A DNA stretch of 64,000 nucleotides, taken from Panorpa germanica. Its lineage: Eukaryota > Arthropoda > Insecta > Mecoptera > Panorpidae. A program made the translations under genes and the position numbers. Below, piece by piece: positions 11,588-23,600 of this stretch. The DNA lies in NCBI GenBank assembly GCA_963678705.1, contig OY783204.1, forward strand, positions 22,640,759 through 22,704,758, in the 5' to 3' direction. The notes below the pieces were generated by a model. The model saw nothing but the letters and a program-made list of their open reading frames with translations. It did not search any database and was not told the origin of the DNA. The stretch's first letter is position 1. Every line of letters begins with the position of its first letter.

Positions 11588-13274
11588 CTAAAATGATACA
11601 AGGTGAATATTGTGTGAGACACGCTGTTTTATATATGTATATTATAAAGAATTTATTAATTTATATTACTTGTATTAATGAATCCTAAGTCCGTGCACGA
11701 CCAAACCACTGCGAAGTTGACATAGTCAGTCTGGAGGATCCAGTATGGGGCATCAAAGTCAACTGCAATAAATTGGAAATATTTCTAGATGAATTTAGTA
11801 CAAATTTGTGAAGACACATCAGAAAATGTACTGAATATCTGAGCTATGTGAATATAATAAACTGCTCTTAAATAAAATAATTATGAAACCTGCTTTGTTT
11901 TGTGGTATCCTCCTTTGGCTATGCACAAAGCATAGCAACCTCCATATGGATCTCAAAATATAAGCATAAATACCATCCTAACAAAACAGTGCCGAATAAA
12001 ACAAACAACGAAATTTAAATTGTTAACTATTCTAAGAAACATTAATGGAGGAACTTACCTGGAAGAGATGGGAATCGGACACTTAATTTTGCTTCAGTTG
12101 TATTTTCTTTTAAGGTAGCAATTCCTTCAATCGCTGAGCTTATACCAGTCCTGGAAAAATTGTGGTTCTTATTAGTGAATGAAATCTGTTTCTAAATTAC
12201 ATAACAGCAAACAAAACATGAATATTACCTTACATTCATGTAATACATGATTACTTAAGTAAAACCTAGTAATATTTAATCTAATAGGGTCGTATTTTAT
12301 AGTTACTGTTATATATTCATGTAAATTACTACTAGTCTCAGGTATTTTATATTTTAAGACACATGTACCTAGTTTGTTGGTACCAATAACTGATATAGAG
12401 AGCTACTGCCTGTACTTACTTCATTTTATTTAAACTCAGAACTACTAGTATTCTAATTTCTAACCAAATATAATTCTATTTTCGTCATCTGAACAGATAA
12501 CAACAATTCTAAATTCAATACCATATTTTATTCTAAATTTATAATTTTATGTATATATTCTAAATTCATATACTGAATTCTTCTTCTAAATAAAATAATA
12601 TACATAAATAAAAAACATACCAAACTGTATTTCTTTGCCGAAGAAGGCTACTCAACTTGCTTTTGTTGAAACAATATCAAAAAGATTGTTTAATATTTTA
12701 CAAAAGATAGTAGGATGTGCGTAAAAATTAGGTAACATTGTTAATGTAATGTGTAACTTAGATAAGTTGTTATGTTATGTTAGATAAAGGTACTTACAGT
12801 GTACTGATTTGCCGATTTAGGACGGTCACCGTGGGAACATCAGTTTCTTCTGCTGGTTGAGAATATGTTGCAGTAACGCACTTACCACCCAATTGAAACA
12901 CAGCAAAATATCTCTCTGCTTCGTACCATTTACCTAAATACTAAAAATGTTACAAATTAATAAAATATTACATTCCATCATGAATTATTACATACATGCG
13001 CCTGATTTAGAGGCAACTATTACACGTCTAAGTTATATTGCTTAGTTGTAAAATAATTTATCGCCTAATTTATTAGCATCTATTTGTACACAAAAAAGTT
13101 GTACTATAATTCACAGTTAGAAAGCAGGAGAATGTGCCAGATGATGTCTTATATTACCTTTGCCGGTTCAAATTCTGTCATTACGGTTACTTTAGGGCAT
13201 GAGCCGAGAAACGGTACTTGTGCAATAACACTTTGCAGCGTTACTGCTAACACCAACACCAATCTGAAGAGCAT
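11448..13274 (-). CDS. Lipocalin A: apolipoprotein D / insecticyanin-type secreted lipocalin, 5 coding exons, 194 aa
   Basis: The exons (13158-13274, 12798-12940, 12059-12150, 11670-11762, 11448-11587) all have GT/AG borders and join in phase to 585 nt, a normal lipocalin length. Seen: an N-terminal hydrophobic signal peptide (about residues 1-18, before QVPFLGSC); the lipocalin GxW motif as GKWYEAERY (G42, W44); a TDY segment at 129-131 followed by WSC; and four cysteines (26, 60, 140, 190) placed as in insect lipocalins with two disulfides. Asn103 (NTT) is a possible glycosylation site. Known of the family: a secreted eight-stranded barrel that binds small hydrophobic molecules such as bilins, lipids or pheromones. 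The start at 13274 puts the methionine directly before the signal peptide; the frame is open upstream, but an intron acceptor ends at 13298, so a 5' UTR exon lies further upstream. Its ligand cannot be read from the sequence. It is a tandem paralogue of lipocalin B. Confidence 0.93.
11670..11762 (-). CDS. Lipocalin A, coding exon 4 (TDY strand)
   Basis: The acceptor TTATTGCAG precedes 11762 and the donor GTAATA follows 11670 (phase 1). It encodes DFDAPYWILQTDY through FINT, including the third cysteine in VVWSC. Confidence 0.88.
12059..12150 (-). CDS. Lipocalin A, coding exon 3
   Basis: The acceptor TTTTTCCAG precedes 12150 and the donor GTAAGTTC follows 12059 (phase 1). It encodes TGISSAIEGIATLKEN through FPSLP, which contains the NTT sequon. 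Confidence 0.88.
12225..12315 (-). repeat. Interspersed repeat family J fragment (in lipocalin A intron)
   Basis: Contains CTTACATTCATGTAAT and AAAACCTAGTAATATTTAAT, matching 14925-15060 and, in reverse complement, the end of 37399-37690. Confidence 0.5.
12798..12940 (-). CDS. Lipocalin A, coding exon 2 (GxW strand)
   Basis: An acceptor in ATTTTTAG precedes 12940 and the donor GTAAGTA follows 12798 (phase 2). It encodes YLGKWYEAERY through NRQIST, holding the GxW motif and the second cysteine. Confidence 0.9.
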
Positions 13275-13297
13275 GGCGATGAACAAGCTGCGGATAT
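13158..13297 (-). CDS. Lipocalin A, first coding exon (with 23 nt of 5' UTR)
   Basis: The acceptor TTTGTTGCAG precedes 13297, the ATG is at 13272-13274, and the donor GTAATA begins at 13157 in phase 0. The exon encodes the signal peptide and the mature N-terminus up to EFEPAK. Confidence 0.88.
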
Positions 13298-13784
13298 CTG
13301 CAACAAATATGTTATATAGTATACATGGTTTCGAAAGAACACAGTTCACAAAGAAGAGCAGTCTTTTTTTGCATTTATCAAAAATATTTCAAATTTTTAA
13401 GATGTTTTGTAAATGTAATAAAGTAGTAAAGGTATAATGAGGATTAAAATATGTTTGTTTCAGTTATTTGTTTAGGATTAGGTTTTTTGTTTTGTGAAAT
13501 TGTTATTAATTTTAAGTATTGAGAATTTTCCAGAAGTTCGTATATAAAGCGGATGTTATTGTGGAATCGATCTCTAATAAAAAGAAAGGCAGTACCAGAT
13601 GATGTTAATAATGAAAGTAATGTAGGTTGGTAATAAAAGTTCGCATTTATAGACTCGTTAAAATAAACTATATATTTCCAATTGGAATTATGAATTTTTT
13701 AGTGTTTTTATTGTACGTATTCATGGACTAAAATGTATATTTCTTCTTTTAATAAAAATATGGATGAAATTTGTAAACATATTT

Positions 13785-14289
13785 TTTTTTTATATTTACA
13801 TATTTACTTATTTGCCTTAACTTTCTTTCGTCATAGCCACCATCAAACATTTTTTATACATCTTTTATAATTTATAATTCAATTTTACAAATTCCTAAAT
13901 ATTTCAATAATTCACTAATTAATTTTGAATCACTTAACAAAAATTTAGTAATAACAGGAAAAGTTTTAATCACATCTAATATATCAATATTCAATTTTGA
14001 TCTTTCTAAACTATAATTTATGCATTCAAATATATTATGATCCAAAGTTCCTTCTTCACCACATTGACATCTATCGTCAGATTTAATATTAATTTTGTAC
14101 AGGTGAGCTGGAGTTTAACAATGATTACTTTTGATTCTGATTATAGTTGATATAATTTTGCGGGACTCATTTCTAAACCATCTCTTCTTACTTAAATTTG
14201 GATGTAACATATAATAACCCATTCCTTTTAACTGACTTTTGTGAAATCTGTGTTTTTCAAATTGAAGTTTAATTTTTTGATTATATTAA
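13785..14289 (-). mobile_element. 5'-truncated non-LTR retrotransposon tail, family N
   Basis: Flanked by an 18-bp perfect direct repeat (AAATTTGTAAACATATTT at 13767-13784 and 14290-14307), with a poly-T run at the low end, so it is a minus-strand insertion with a poly-A tail. The minus strand reads CQCGEEGTLDHNIFECINYS and then ERSKLNIDIL, a Cys/His motif typical of the C-terminus of jockey/R1-type LINE proteins, before the 3' UTR. A relative lies at 52510-52725. It lies in the DNA upstream of lipocalin A, probably its leader intron. Confidence 0.85.
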
Positions 14290-14307
14290 AAATTTGTAAA
14301 CATATTT

Positions 14308-14920
14308 CGTAGAATTTTTATATTATAGGTTTTCATCCTCAATTTTATCATATGTATTATTATATTACATTTTTTTACATGATTTCTTTTTACGCGAATT
14401 CCGTTGAAACGTATCTGCCGTATATGAAGTTATGAAAAGATACATAGTAATGAGCAGGAAAACAGTTCATTTCAATTGCAAATTAATATATAATTATGGT
14501 ATGAATCATTGGTCCTTCGAGCCCGATTATCACACTAATATGAACGGTAGTTTATTTTATCACAAATAGTTATCATAATAACATGTAGTTATTTATAAAA
14601 AAAATTGTATAGATAATTATAAATGAAGTGAAGGTAGCGTAAACGCAATAATTTTTTGCTGATTCATCTTATGCATAGTTACATCATAATAATATTGATA
14701 AATAGTGATACTTAACACTTCAATATTGCATATTATGCAATAAGTACATTATTTATTTTATCATTTATATAATTGCTTAATCAATAACTATTTATGTGGG
14801 TACATAAAAGAATAATAGACATTTATCGGCTGGAATGAACAAAACATCACTCTTTTTTATCTTATAAAGTAATTAATAATAACAAAGTTACATAAGATGT
14901 TTTATTTTGTTATTGTATAT
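14308..14920. other. AT-rich DNA upstream of lipocalin A
   Basis: No gene or repeat family recognised. Confidence 0.4.
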
Positions 14921-14924
14921 ACAA

Positions 14925-15060
14925 GGTAACACATATCATGTAATATTTTACTTAACCTTGCAAAACCTAGTAATATTTAATTTAAATGTGTCTTATTTTA
15001 TTGTTATATTGGTAATTTAAAAAGGACTGTTTAAGGTTTCTAATTTTAAGAAGGTCTGTC
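14925..15060 (-). repeat. Interspersed repeat family J fragment
   Basis: Shares CATGTAATATTTTACTTAA, AAAACCTAGTAATATTTAAT and the TTAAGAAG segment with other family J copies. Confidence 0.5.
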
Positions 15061-15084
15061 TACTTAAGAAGTTCTACTATACTA

Positions 15085-15155
15085 TCACCAACAGTTGGCA
15101 GTTTTTACAGGATCAAACCTCATATTTATATATTACATCACTGCCTAATAAATCA
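15085..15155 (-). mobile_element. Fragment of SINE family E
   Basis: Shares the ACATCACTGCCTAATAA core and the preceding GGATCAAACCTCATAT with the copy at 8340-8530. Too short for the head or tail to be seen. Confidence 0.35.
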
Positions 15156-15480
15156 GTTTTTAATTATTATAAATGTTAGTTATTAACAACAAGTTAATAA
15201 GCGTTCGGCCAAAGTTAAGGCATACTGGAGGGTCTGACAATAGTGAATTTTAACAATATTTTATAAAACATATATAAAGCCAGCCATCATACTTTCTACT
15301 ACCTATAAAACAGCCCCGATTTAAGGCTAGCACGTACGCATATTATAATATTTATTCTCAAAATGATAGCTTTGCTAAAACAATGTATTAAAGAAACAAA
15401 AATGGCTATTGTTATATCTTCCATAATATTAAACAAAATTTGAATATTTAAGTTACACGAGATAAACGGAAATTTCGGAA

Positions 15481-15600
15481 TTGGCTTGTGAACCATATCT
15501 TTAATTCTACAAAAATTGATAAAGTTGGCTATTAGGACCTCAAATGATGATATAGAAAATATTAGCAAATAAAATAGACGTTTTATCCCTTTAATCATTA
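15481..15600 (+). repeat. Interspersed repeat family I, diverged copy
   Basis: TTGGCTTGTG, ATTGATAAAGTTGGCTATTA and GACCTCAAATGATG follow the order seen at 28687-28770. An overlapping 99-codon frame on the other strand is not considered coding. Confidence 0.45.
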
Positions 15601-16680
15601 GTCACATCTGATGATTTGCCATCTCTTTTATACAACAGAAATTCATAGGATTGTATGTGTAATACATGATTTACTAAGTATCCCATCAAGTTTTATATCA
15701 TGATTGTTGTGAAAAATAAAAAATAATCACGATTACTTTAATGACGTCAAATACAGTACTTAAAACAAGCAGTAAAACTGAAATCAAATTTAAAATAGCA
15801 ACACTACCGTCAACTTTTGAATCTTTGGACAAGCCAAGATATCAAATCAAAATATGACAAATGCAAAAATGATTATTGGTATGAAGAACTCTAGCTTCAT
15901 GACACTAAGTGGATTGTATGAATAGATTATAGTAATTAAATCTATAACTGTTGACATCCACGTAAGAAATAAACTATATAATAATTAAAGACTTACATGT
16001 TCTCGTAAAGATATCACTATTACATAAAAACCCAGGTATAATAAACTGTAAAGGTGTCCAGTCCAGTCCACTTCGTTCGTGTCTTTGATTTCCTTGCAAT
16101 AACGGTGATGCCACTACTACCGGTACCCACAATGAACTAACGCGGTGTATAGTCACCAGTGATCAATGCGATAATGCAGTGGCCATGGACCTTCAAGCCT
16201 CAGGCACAACACGGGGGACCGAGGTAATAACAGTCAGTGATCAACCTGGGGAGTCGCTGGTCGCTAGTTGCGGTAACTGCGTCTTCCTTCCTGGTGGTTC
16301 AATGTCAGTGTCAGCCTTAGTACGATGAACAGAATATAAGTACCACCGAGAACTACTTCTGTCAGTTTTATAAATTCACTGTCCGTTGCCTGCAAAATAT
16401 TCATTCGGCGATGAATTTTGTTTTTATCAATTCTACGCTTTACTTATATACAACTATCTCTTTTTGTGTACGTACACATTGTATATTTGTTGCCTTGGCA
16501 TATGATTCATCAATAAAGCCACATTAATTAAATATTACTTAAGATAATTATTTTATTATCTAGATAGAAGCAAATTAATTGTTTTTGTTAATTGACAAGT
16601 TAAGAAGAAATCTAGTATTTTTTATTATTATTTCCTTGAGAACATTCTGTTATTACCCCAAGGTATATAAGTTTGCAATG
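15601..16680. other. Upstream region of lipocalin A with a less AT-rich block
   Basis: Base composition becomes more balanced at about 16050-16350, unlike the surroundings, consistent with promoter or 5' exon sequence. A 60-codon frame at 15974-16156 (minus) has no recognised domain. Confidence 0.35.
16366..16372 (-). promoter_or_regulatory. Candidate TATA box and upstream exon region of lipocalin A
   Basis: TATAAAA on the minus strand sits at the edge of a less AT-rich block (about 16050-16350), upstream of lipocalin A. The intron acceptor at 13298 shows that a 5' UTR exon must exist upstream, and this block is the best candidate. No donor site could be chosen with confidence among several GT dinucleotides. 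Confidence 0.25.
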
Positions 16681-16684
16681 ATCA

Positions 16685-17140
16685 CGCTAAACACAGTTAT
16701 GTGTGTGTACGATTGCAATGGGTTGTCTGCTTACCCGTGCTGAACAATAGATAGAATATTGTCAAATATTTTTTCTAAAGCAGGTTGAAGGAATTCGTTC
16801 GAAATATCAAAGTTTCCGACGTATTAAGTTGCATGTCGCACTAGTATGGACGTGTTGTACAACTTCTTACAACAAATGTTTGATGTCGCATGTTTTTTTT
16901 TTTAATATAGTTTCTCGGACTTCCTAGGCACGTAGCCTTTTATAGCCCCTAATATTGTTCTGCTTCTTCTTATACGTTATATCCATACAAGAAGAATGAT
17001 CTATTCATGGCTACTGCAGTTATAAATTTCGGTTTCTTAATCAAAAAGGGGTGTTAACAGGAAGCGTCTGCAAAGTCTGTTGCACCGCCCTTTGAAGTAA
17101 TGTCGCATGTTTAAGTCACACGTATGTGTACGGTAGATTA
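16685..17140 (+). repeat. Interspersed repeat family D/J, interrupted by a LINE
   Basis: The two halves (16685-16895 and 17100-17140) are continuous with the uninterrupted copy at 3952-4090 once the retrotransposon at 16896-17099 is taken out. The segment 16776-16880 also matches 40680-40800. Confidence 0.7.
16896..17099 (-). mobile_element. 5'-truncated LINE tail, family C, inserted in a repeat
   Basis: A poly-T run at the low end, a 3' UTR and the C-terminal coding end are the reverse complement of 23377-23577. Flanked by the 13-bp perfect direct repeat ATGTCGCATGTTT (16883-16895 and 17100-17112). About 200 bp, dead on arrival. Confidence 0.85.
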
Positions 17141-17345
17141 GGTTTATCTAGCATAATACAAGTTATATATTACGTAAACGATTTTACCTAATACATAACG
17201 TTTTGTGACTTTCTGCCTGTTAACTTAATCATAAAACTGCTTAAACAGAACCTTTTCAAGATTGTACTATCTTACAATAAAGCTACTAAATAATAAAAAA
17301 GACCCTTATAGATTAAATATGACTAGGTTTTGTTTAAAAAAAGTA
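17120..17345 (+). repeat. Interspersed repeat family J
   Basis: Shares GATTAAATATGACTAGGTTT, CTACTAAATAATAAAA and TTACGTAAACGATTTTA-type segments with 37399-37690. Confidence 0.6.
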
Positions 17346-19738
17346 TATACATAAATCTAAGGGTTTGTGTTTAAAGGGATATTTCCTCCTCTGGTTAAAA
17401 TGTGTGAAAAACAAAAATGCAAAATGTTCTATCTTATTAAACCTATATATGTAGAATACAGTTATAAATATAGATAATAAATATTGTATATAATATTCCT
17501 ATTCAAATTTTAAAAAGCATAGATATTTAAAAAAATCAAAAGCCTGTAGATATACTTGAATATTGCTAGATATCAAAGAGAGAGATTAGAAATATTGAAA
17601 TACTTGACAAATTCCACAACGCGATATTAAGAACACTACGTCCAAAATAAAGCAATTACAATGTGTTATGTATTAAAAACCAGATGAGTTTCTTTCATGG
17701 AGTGGTTTGAGCCAACAATGACTATTTAATTCAACATCGCGGCCATCGGGCTCTTTAAAAACATGTGTGTCAGTATGTAATGTACACCGAACACATTTCA
17801 CGGTCAGAACGTGTATACTCATCCACTTTGCTGACTCATAAACCTTCTTACGAAACCTGAAACCTGTCTGGGTCTGCTCTCTCTATAACTTATCCTGAAC
17901 CTGGACCAGGTGACAACATTCGGAAGAGAAAACATCATAAAATTACTGGATATTTGGGTTTTGTTTATAACCTAAAAAATGGATCATGTTTTCGTTTTAC
18001 ATGTTTTGTTTTTTAAGTATTATTATGTTTATTATATCTTCTCGATGAATATGACTGAGATTTGAAGACAAGGATATGTTGTACTAGCTATGTATGTAAT
18101 AACGGATTAGAAAGTTGGTGACGACCGAAAAGTCTCTCCTGGGAGGAACAAACCTTTTAAAGTGTGTAGAAATTATTCTATTTTTTCTTTGGTAATTTTT
18201 TATTTATCAATAATCGGTAAATAAGTGATTGCATACATTTCAGGCGCTTCGAGTCATAAAATTACACAAATATAATTTTTTTTTATTTTCAAAAATTCAT
18301 CTTTGCTAAAACGACTTAGGTTTGGGTGCTCTAGGATCTTACTACATAAGGCAAAAATGTAAAGATTTAAAGTGTTTTGTGACGAATTGTTTGTGACTAT
18401 ATTTAGTTTATTGACTAAAGCAAGGCACGGTGAAGATTTAATACTCATTCCAACGAGTTAGTACTTCGCCAATATTGTTTCTGTTTTGCATAAATGAAGT
18501 GACCAGTATTAAAATCAATAAGAAGAGAATACTCTTGTGTAACTAACGGAATTAATTTAGGTCAAAATATTCTTCAATATTGTAACAGTATGTAATTGCA
18601 CCGTTAAGATGGTAAATGATATATTATCGTAGTACCACTGTCAATAAACGCTGAACGTATCAATGTCAATAGCATTGGAGTCAATGACTGTCATGTTTTT
18701 GTTTATTATTTTGCATTGAATCAATTATTAGCTGCTTGCAAGTTATAACTAAATGCAAGCAAATAAAATCGTATTTAATTCATGTTCTAAGATCGTTTAA
18801 ACAATACCAAGACTCACATAGAAATGGCGCTAACATATTACAAAATATAAGCTTAAGTTTGGTATTTCAAAAACGTTTGGGAAATATATTCACCATTCAC
18901 CAATAAATTTTTATTAATTCTTTTTTTCATGCACTAATAAAGGTGAAACTTTCTTACTTATATAACATAGAAACTAAAATATTTTTATTATATATATTGA
19001 ACACTCATCAACTAATTCTAATGTTATTATTACTAAGAGTGAGAAATATATTTGCGTCGGAATGATGGCAACATGAATTATGCCTAATTAGCTAGTTTAC
19101 AGTGTTTTAAAGGTTATTAAAGGTATAATTAGTTAAACACCCTCGTAGGTCGATAGTACTAGACACAGATGAGTCTAAAAATAATAACATGAGTTTTATC
19201 AGAGACCCACGTACCATTGAGCATGCTCACCCTCTACTTAACGGAATAATTAAATAAATCATTGCCTGACTATTTGTTAAGTATGACATAATACAAATTA
19301 CTTTGGTTGAAAATGTACTTCATACTGTGAAAGATGATATACAACTATTCAGTATTCGACAAAGTATATGAAAATATATCAATGTTTTATCACCAAAGTA
19401 CCGCCTAAACAACTGCAACTACTGTAACACTACTTTGTCCTTTTTCTAAAAAAATCATTTTCTAACTCTAATTTAAATTCATTTTTCAAAATAACATGCA
19501 CTCTTTACAGTTTTGAAAATAATATTATGAGTTTGAAAAATTAATTTTTCAGCTATATCAGTTAATCGCCTAAGAGTACTGCAACTATTGCAACATTTCT
19601 TTAAATGAGTATTCAAATTTTTAAACGGTGTGTACAAGGTGTTATTTGACATTTAAGGAATATTTTCATTCATAATATACTTAATATTTCACGTTTATTT
19701 TGTAAAAAAATTAAACTTTAATATAATATATAAAAACT
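17346..19738. other. Intergenic DNA between the lipocalins, nothing recognised
   Basis: Mostly AT-rich. A more balanced patch at 17690-17940 contains no frame or motif I can identify. Confidence 0.4.
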
Positions 19739-19739
19739 T

Positions 19740-19998
19740 TTTGTTTATTTATATAATGTCGGCTATTTCCGATGCTAAGTCCTATTCAACGACGAAACTT
19801 CCTACAAATTTGGTTATTTCTGTGGTGTCGTGGACTCATATATGTGAAATACACCGCTGCCTAATAATATTATAATGTATATACTTAATCAATTTATCTT
19901 AACAACAACCAAACTGAGAAAATATATTTCTGGTTCGAGGATTGAACCCGAAGAGACAGCAGTCAACGTCAAACATCAATGCTCTTGCCCACTGTAAT
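19740..19998 (-). mobile_element. Probable tRNA-derived SINE, family E
   Basis: Minus strand: head CAGTGGGCAAGAGCATTGAT (box-A-like), then GGGTTCAATCC (box-B-like), body, and a tail ending GACATTATATAAATAAA. About 255 bp. A TIR element of family B abuts its head at 19999. Confidence 0.65.
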
Positions 19999-20220
19999 CC
20001 CAGTAAACATTTTGGAGTCACTTTGCCATCATATTGAAGAGTTCATTTACAGTTCAGTTTCTCATAGTCGTTCATATGAAATCTATTTTATCGGCTACAA
20101 ATGGCGATACAACTCAATCTGTCGGTATACAAATGAAGATAAAGTTGATGCGAACTATAATTAAAGTACAATAGTGATAGAAACGTCACAAAACAAGACA
20201 CTTTAACAAATTGTTTACTG
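19999..20220 (-). mobile_element. TIR element family B (non-autonomous DNA transposon)
   Basis: The ends CCCAGTAAACATTTTGG and CAAATTGTTTACTG are inverted repeats. The body (GAGTCACTTTGCCATCATAT, TTGATGCGAACTATAATT, AGTGATAGAAACGTCAC) is shared with copies at 27960, 31958, 44655 and 52159. No coding capacity. Target duplication not resolved. Confidence 0.75.
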
Positions 20221-20248
20221 AATAATATTGCAAGGTTGTTCAAGACCT

Positions 20249-20254
20249 TTTATT
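20249..20254 (-). terminator. Candidate polyadenylation signal AATAAA for lipocalin B
   Basis: AATAAA on the minus strand, about 280 nt past the stop codon and just before a TIR element at 19999-20220. Weak evidence because the region is AT-rich. Confidence 0.3.
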
Positions 20255-20357
20255 TTACAAAGAAAACAAACAAAATATTTAATAATTATTTATACAACAC
20301 AATAATTTATGAATGAAAGTTTGTTATAAAACTAAAAATAAAACATTTTATAAAACT

Positions 20358-20380
20358 AAATAAATAAATAAATAATAAGC
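20358..20380 (+). repeat. Microsatellite (AAAT)n
   Basis: About five AAAT/AATA units in a row. Confidence 0.7.
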
Positions 20381-20531
20381 TAAATACAAAATAATATAGT
20401 TCAAATATGAAATCAATATAATTTTGGATCTTTTGGCACGATAGCTTTCTTAAACATTGTGCAGCGTTAGTTATATCTAATGTTTAATTTAAAACAATTA
20501 ATTTTTGTAAAACGGAATTATCAGTCATGAT

Positions 20532-20615
20532 TTAATTTTTCTTTGAAGCATCTTCAGTTGGGTATTCAGCAGCGGCTAAGATCAACTCGGCTACTGATGA
20601 TGTTTTCTTGGTTTT
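20532..20615 (-). CDS. Lipocalin B, last coding exon
   Basis: The acceptor ATAACTGTACAG precedes 20615; TAA is at 20532-20534. It encodes 27 residues beginning KTKKTSSVAEL. If this intron were retained, the frame would close after seven further codons at about 20690, giving an alternative shorter end. Confidence 0.75.
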   Translation of the reverse strand, partial: KTKKTSSVAELILAAAEYPTEDASKKN

Positions 20616-23600
20616 CTGTACAGTTATAATAATATATTATTATGCTTGATAACGTAACTATTATAACGTAAATATTACATTCACTAACTTTATGTAAATA
20701 ACAATATTACCTCAGTGTCTCCTTCAGCTGGTTGCGGAGCTTGCATTTCCTGTGACGGTGCTGGGATCGGTACAACAGCATCTAACTGCGCAACAGGTTT
20801 AGCAAGAATATCTGGTAAGATGTTAGATTCATCATCAATATTCAATCCAGATTTCTGACCAACAAGAATTATTGGTGTAGCTTCTTCATCAGCAGTTTCT
20901 GTGGTAGGAGTGTCAATAGCTTCTTCAGGAAGTGGTAGAATTTCACAATCGTTCTGATTTGTTTTTAAGAAAAATGATCTTGTGATTTTTAGGTCATCTA
21001 AAACTCCATAAGCTGCTTGCATTGTTGATGATGGTGCATTGCGAGTTCTTGTCATAACCCAAGCATTCTCTGAAACATAAAACCATACATCAAAACGCCT
21101 GATATAGTGCAACAAAAGTAACACGTGTTAATTTATGAAACGAATACTTGATTGTCAAACGCCTGCTATTATGCAGCTATCAGATATACATGGATAAATG
21201 CAAGAAGAAAATAAATAATCGCTTAATTGCTAGTGTATTGTAGTAAGCGTGTATATGTGCCTTATGTGCTTGTGTATATCTCTTATCAATACACATTATC
21301 ATTCCATCTTCGTGTGATCGATACTATGTCATTCTACTCACGTGTGTGCACTGGACCGAGTCCGTTACATGACCAGATGACTGCATAGTTATCGTAGTCT
21401 GTGTCTAGCACGGAATATTTTGTGTCGTACGCTACTGGTAATGATGTGTATTTCACGTTCATCAAACCCTCGCCAGATTTGCCTGTCAGTTGTACCTGAC
21501 CCTCCAGGATGCGTTTCACTCCAGTACTAGAACAAAATGTCATATTTTAAATAAAGATAAAATTATTTTTATTAGTATTAATTTTCTTTGTACTTTGCGT
21601 AGTTTTTTGTCTATCTGAGTGACTTATTTTGTAACTTTTTCTCTGACGTCATGTGTCATGTTAATATTGGTAAATAAAATTGTAGTGAAAATGCAACTTT
21701 ACGTTTAGCTTTTATTTGCTAATATTAACAAACAAATGAATATCACACTAATCAAATTCATGACGCATGCCCTAAGTTTCATCTCGCAAAACCTTTAACC
21801 TTTAATCCTTGAAAGTATGTTCTTAGTATTTTATAATCCTTAAAAGGGTTTCTTTAAGAAGTTCTGTGATATCAGTAAACGTTTACGCAACAGGTTACTT
21901 TTGTTATATTAGATAAACCTCAAAAACACGTAACTTTGCTTAACGGGAGTGCTCCCGGTGAAATAGCTTGAAACTATTTGTGCTGCCAGAATGCATTTAT
22001 TCTAAAAAAATTTCTTTTTTAAATATCTAACATTTTAAAGGGATATATACTTGGTATCTTTTTTATTTCGTTTTAGATCCATCGTTTCATTCTTCATTAT
22101 TTTAGTACCAGAATTTTGAATTTATAAAATTGACATGTGTACAAGACCTAAACGCCCCATTAAAATTAACAATATAGTAGGACTAGGTTTATTTAAAAAA
22201 AACATAAGAAATGTATTAAAAATTCATATATCAATAAAAATACTTTGAATTTGAACTTGAATATAGTAGTAGGTTGTCGATGATGGGACTACTATCATAA
22301 ATAAACCGAAATTAAATTGAATAAATACATAAATTAAAAAGAAATGCTTTACAAGATACTGACGGTTATTTTATAAATTCTCAGTTAACCTGTATACTTA
22401 ACCTAAAATTGTTGTACCCAAAAAACGAATTTTTGAATTTCAGTTTTGTCAAAATTCGCATGTGTTTTACTCTAATAAAAATGAGCACTGAGATTTTTTT
22501 TGTACAAAGGTTTGCAATAAACCAGTTGTAGTTATCTGAAAGTCTTCAACTGTATTTACCAGATTTATTTATTTAATTTATAACGTCGGCGCATTTCCGA
22601 TGCTGAGCCCTATCACTGTGACCTCACATTCTATTATTAAATGGTTTATAGGGTTATGGTTACCATATATATTTATACACTATACCACTGACTAATAAGT
22701 TGTATGATTACAGTAGTCGCAAGCACATAATTTAACTTTGATTACAATCAATCGCAGACAATAGAACTCTGATCCTGAGATCGAACTCGATGACACACCA
22801 GTCTGGCGTTCAGCATCAATGTTCTAAGCTACTGTGTTACTGAATTTAACTGAGATTGAATTTTATGAGCTCACGAAATAAATGAAATAAAAAAAGAAAA
22901 TTAAATATTGTCGAATAGTGTATAGAATGAAATACTCGGGCACACCTACATTTATTTCATATTTATTATGTAGATCAGGAATGAAACCTTCGCCGTTTTA
23001 AAGTACCGCATTAAATTTTTGGAAATAAAATACTAAAAAACAAAAAATTAAACGCCAAATTTTCAGACATGAAAGCAGAATTGGAAAAAAATGAAATGAA
23101 AAATTGGCAAGACAAGTGGGATAATTCTGATAAAGGTAGAGAATTTTATACAATACAACCAATACTGAGACGTAAGCCATGGTTTGCCAAACTAAAATGG
23201 CCAAGAAGATTAATTACAATGACCTCAAGACTAAGAATGAATCATACTGGAGCTCCGAAACATCTAGCAAGAAACAAAATCATTCCAAACTCTAAATGCG
23301 AATGTGGTGAAGAAGAGGCAGACCCTGACCACATTTTGTGGCAATGTAAAAATACAGCAATGGCAAGAAATGGACTCCAACGGGCGGTGCTACAGACTTC
23401 GCAGACGCTTCGTGTTAACACCGCCTTTTTGATTGAGAAACCGAAATTTATAACAGCAGTAGCCATGAATAGATCATTCTGGTTATCGGGATACAAAGTA
23501 TAAGAAGAAGCAGAATATATTAGGGGCGATAAAAGGCTACGTGCCTATGAAGCCCGAGAAACTATATTAAAAAAAAAAAACGCCAAATTTGAAATAAACA

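Noticed and set aside
13084..13437. 117-codon plus-strand frame
   Set aside because: Antisense to lipocalin A exon 1 and flanks; no domain.
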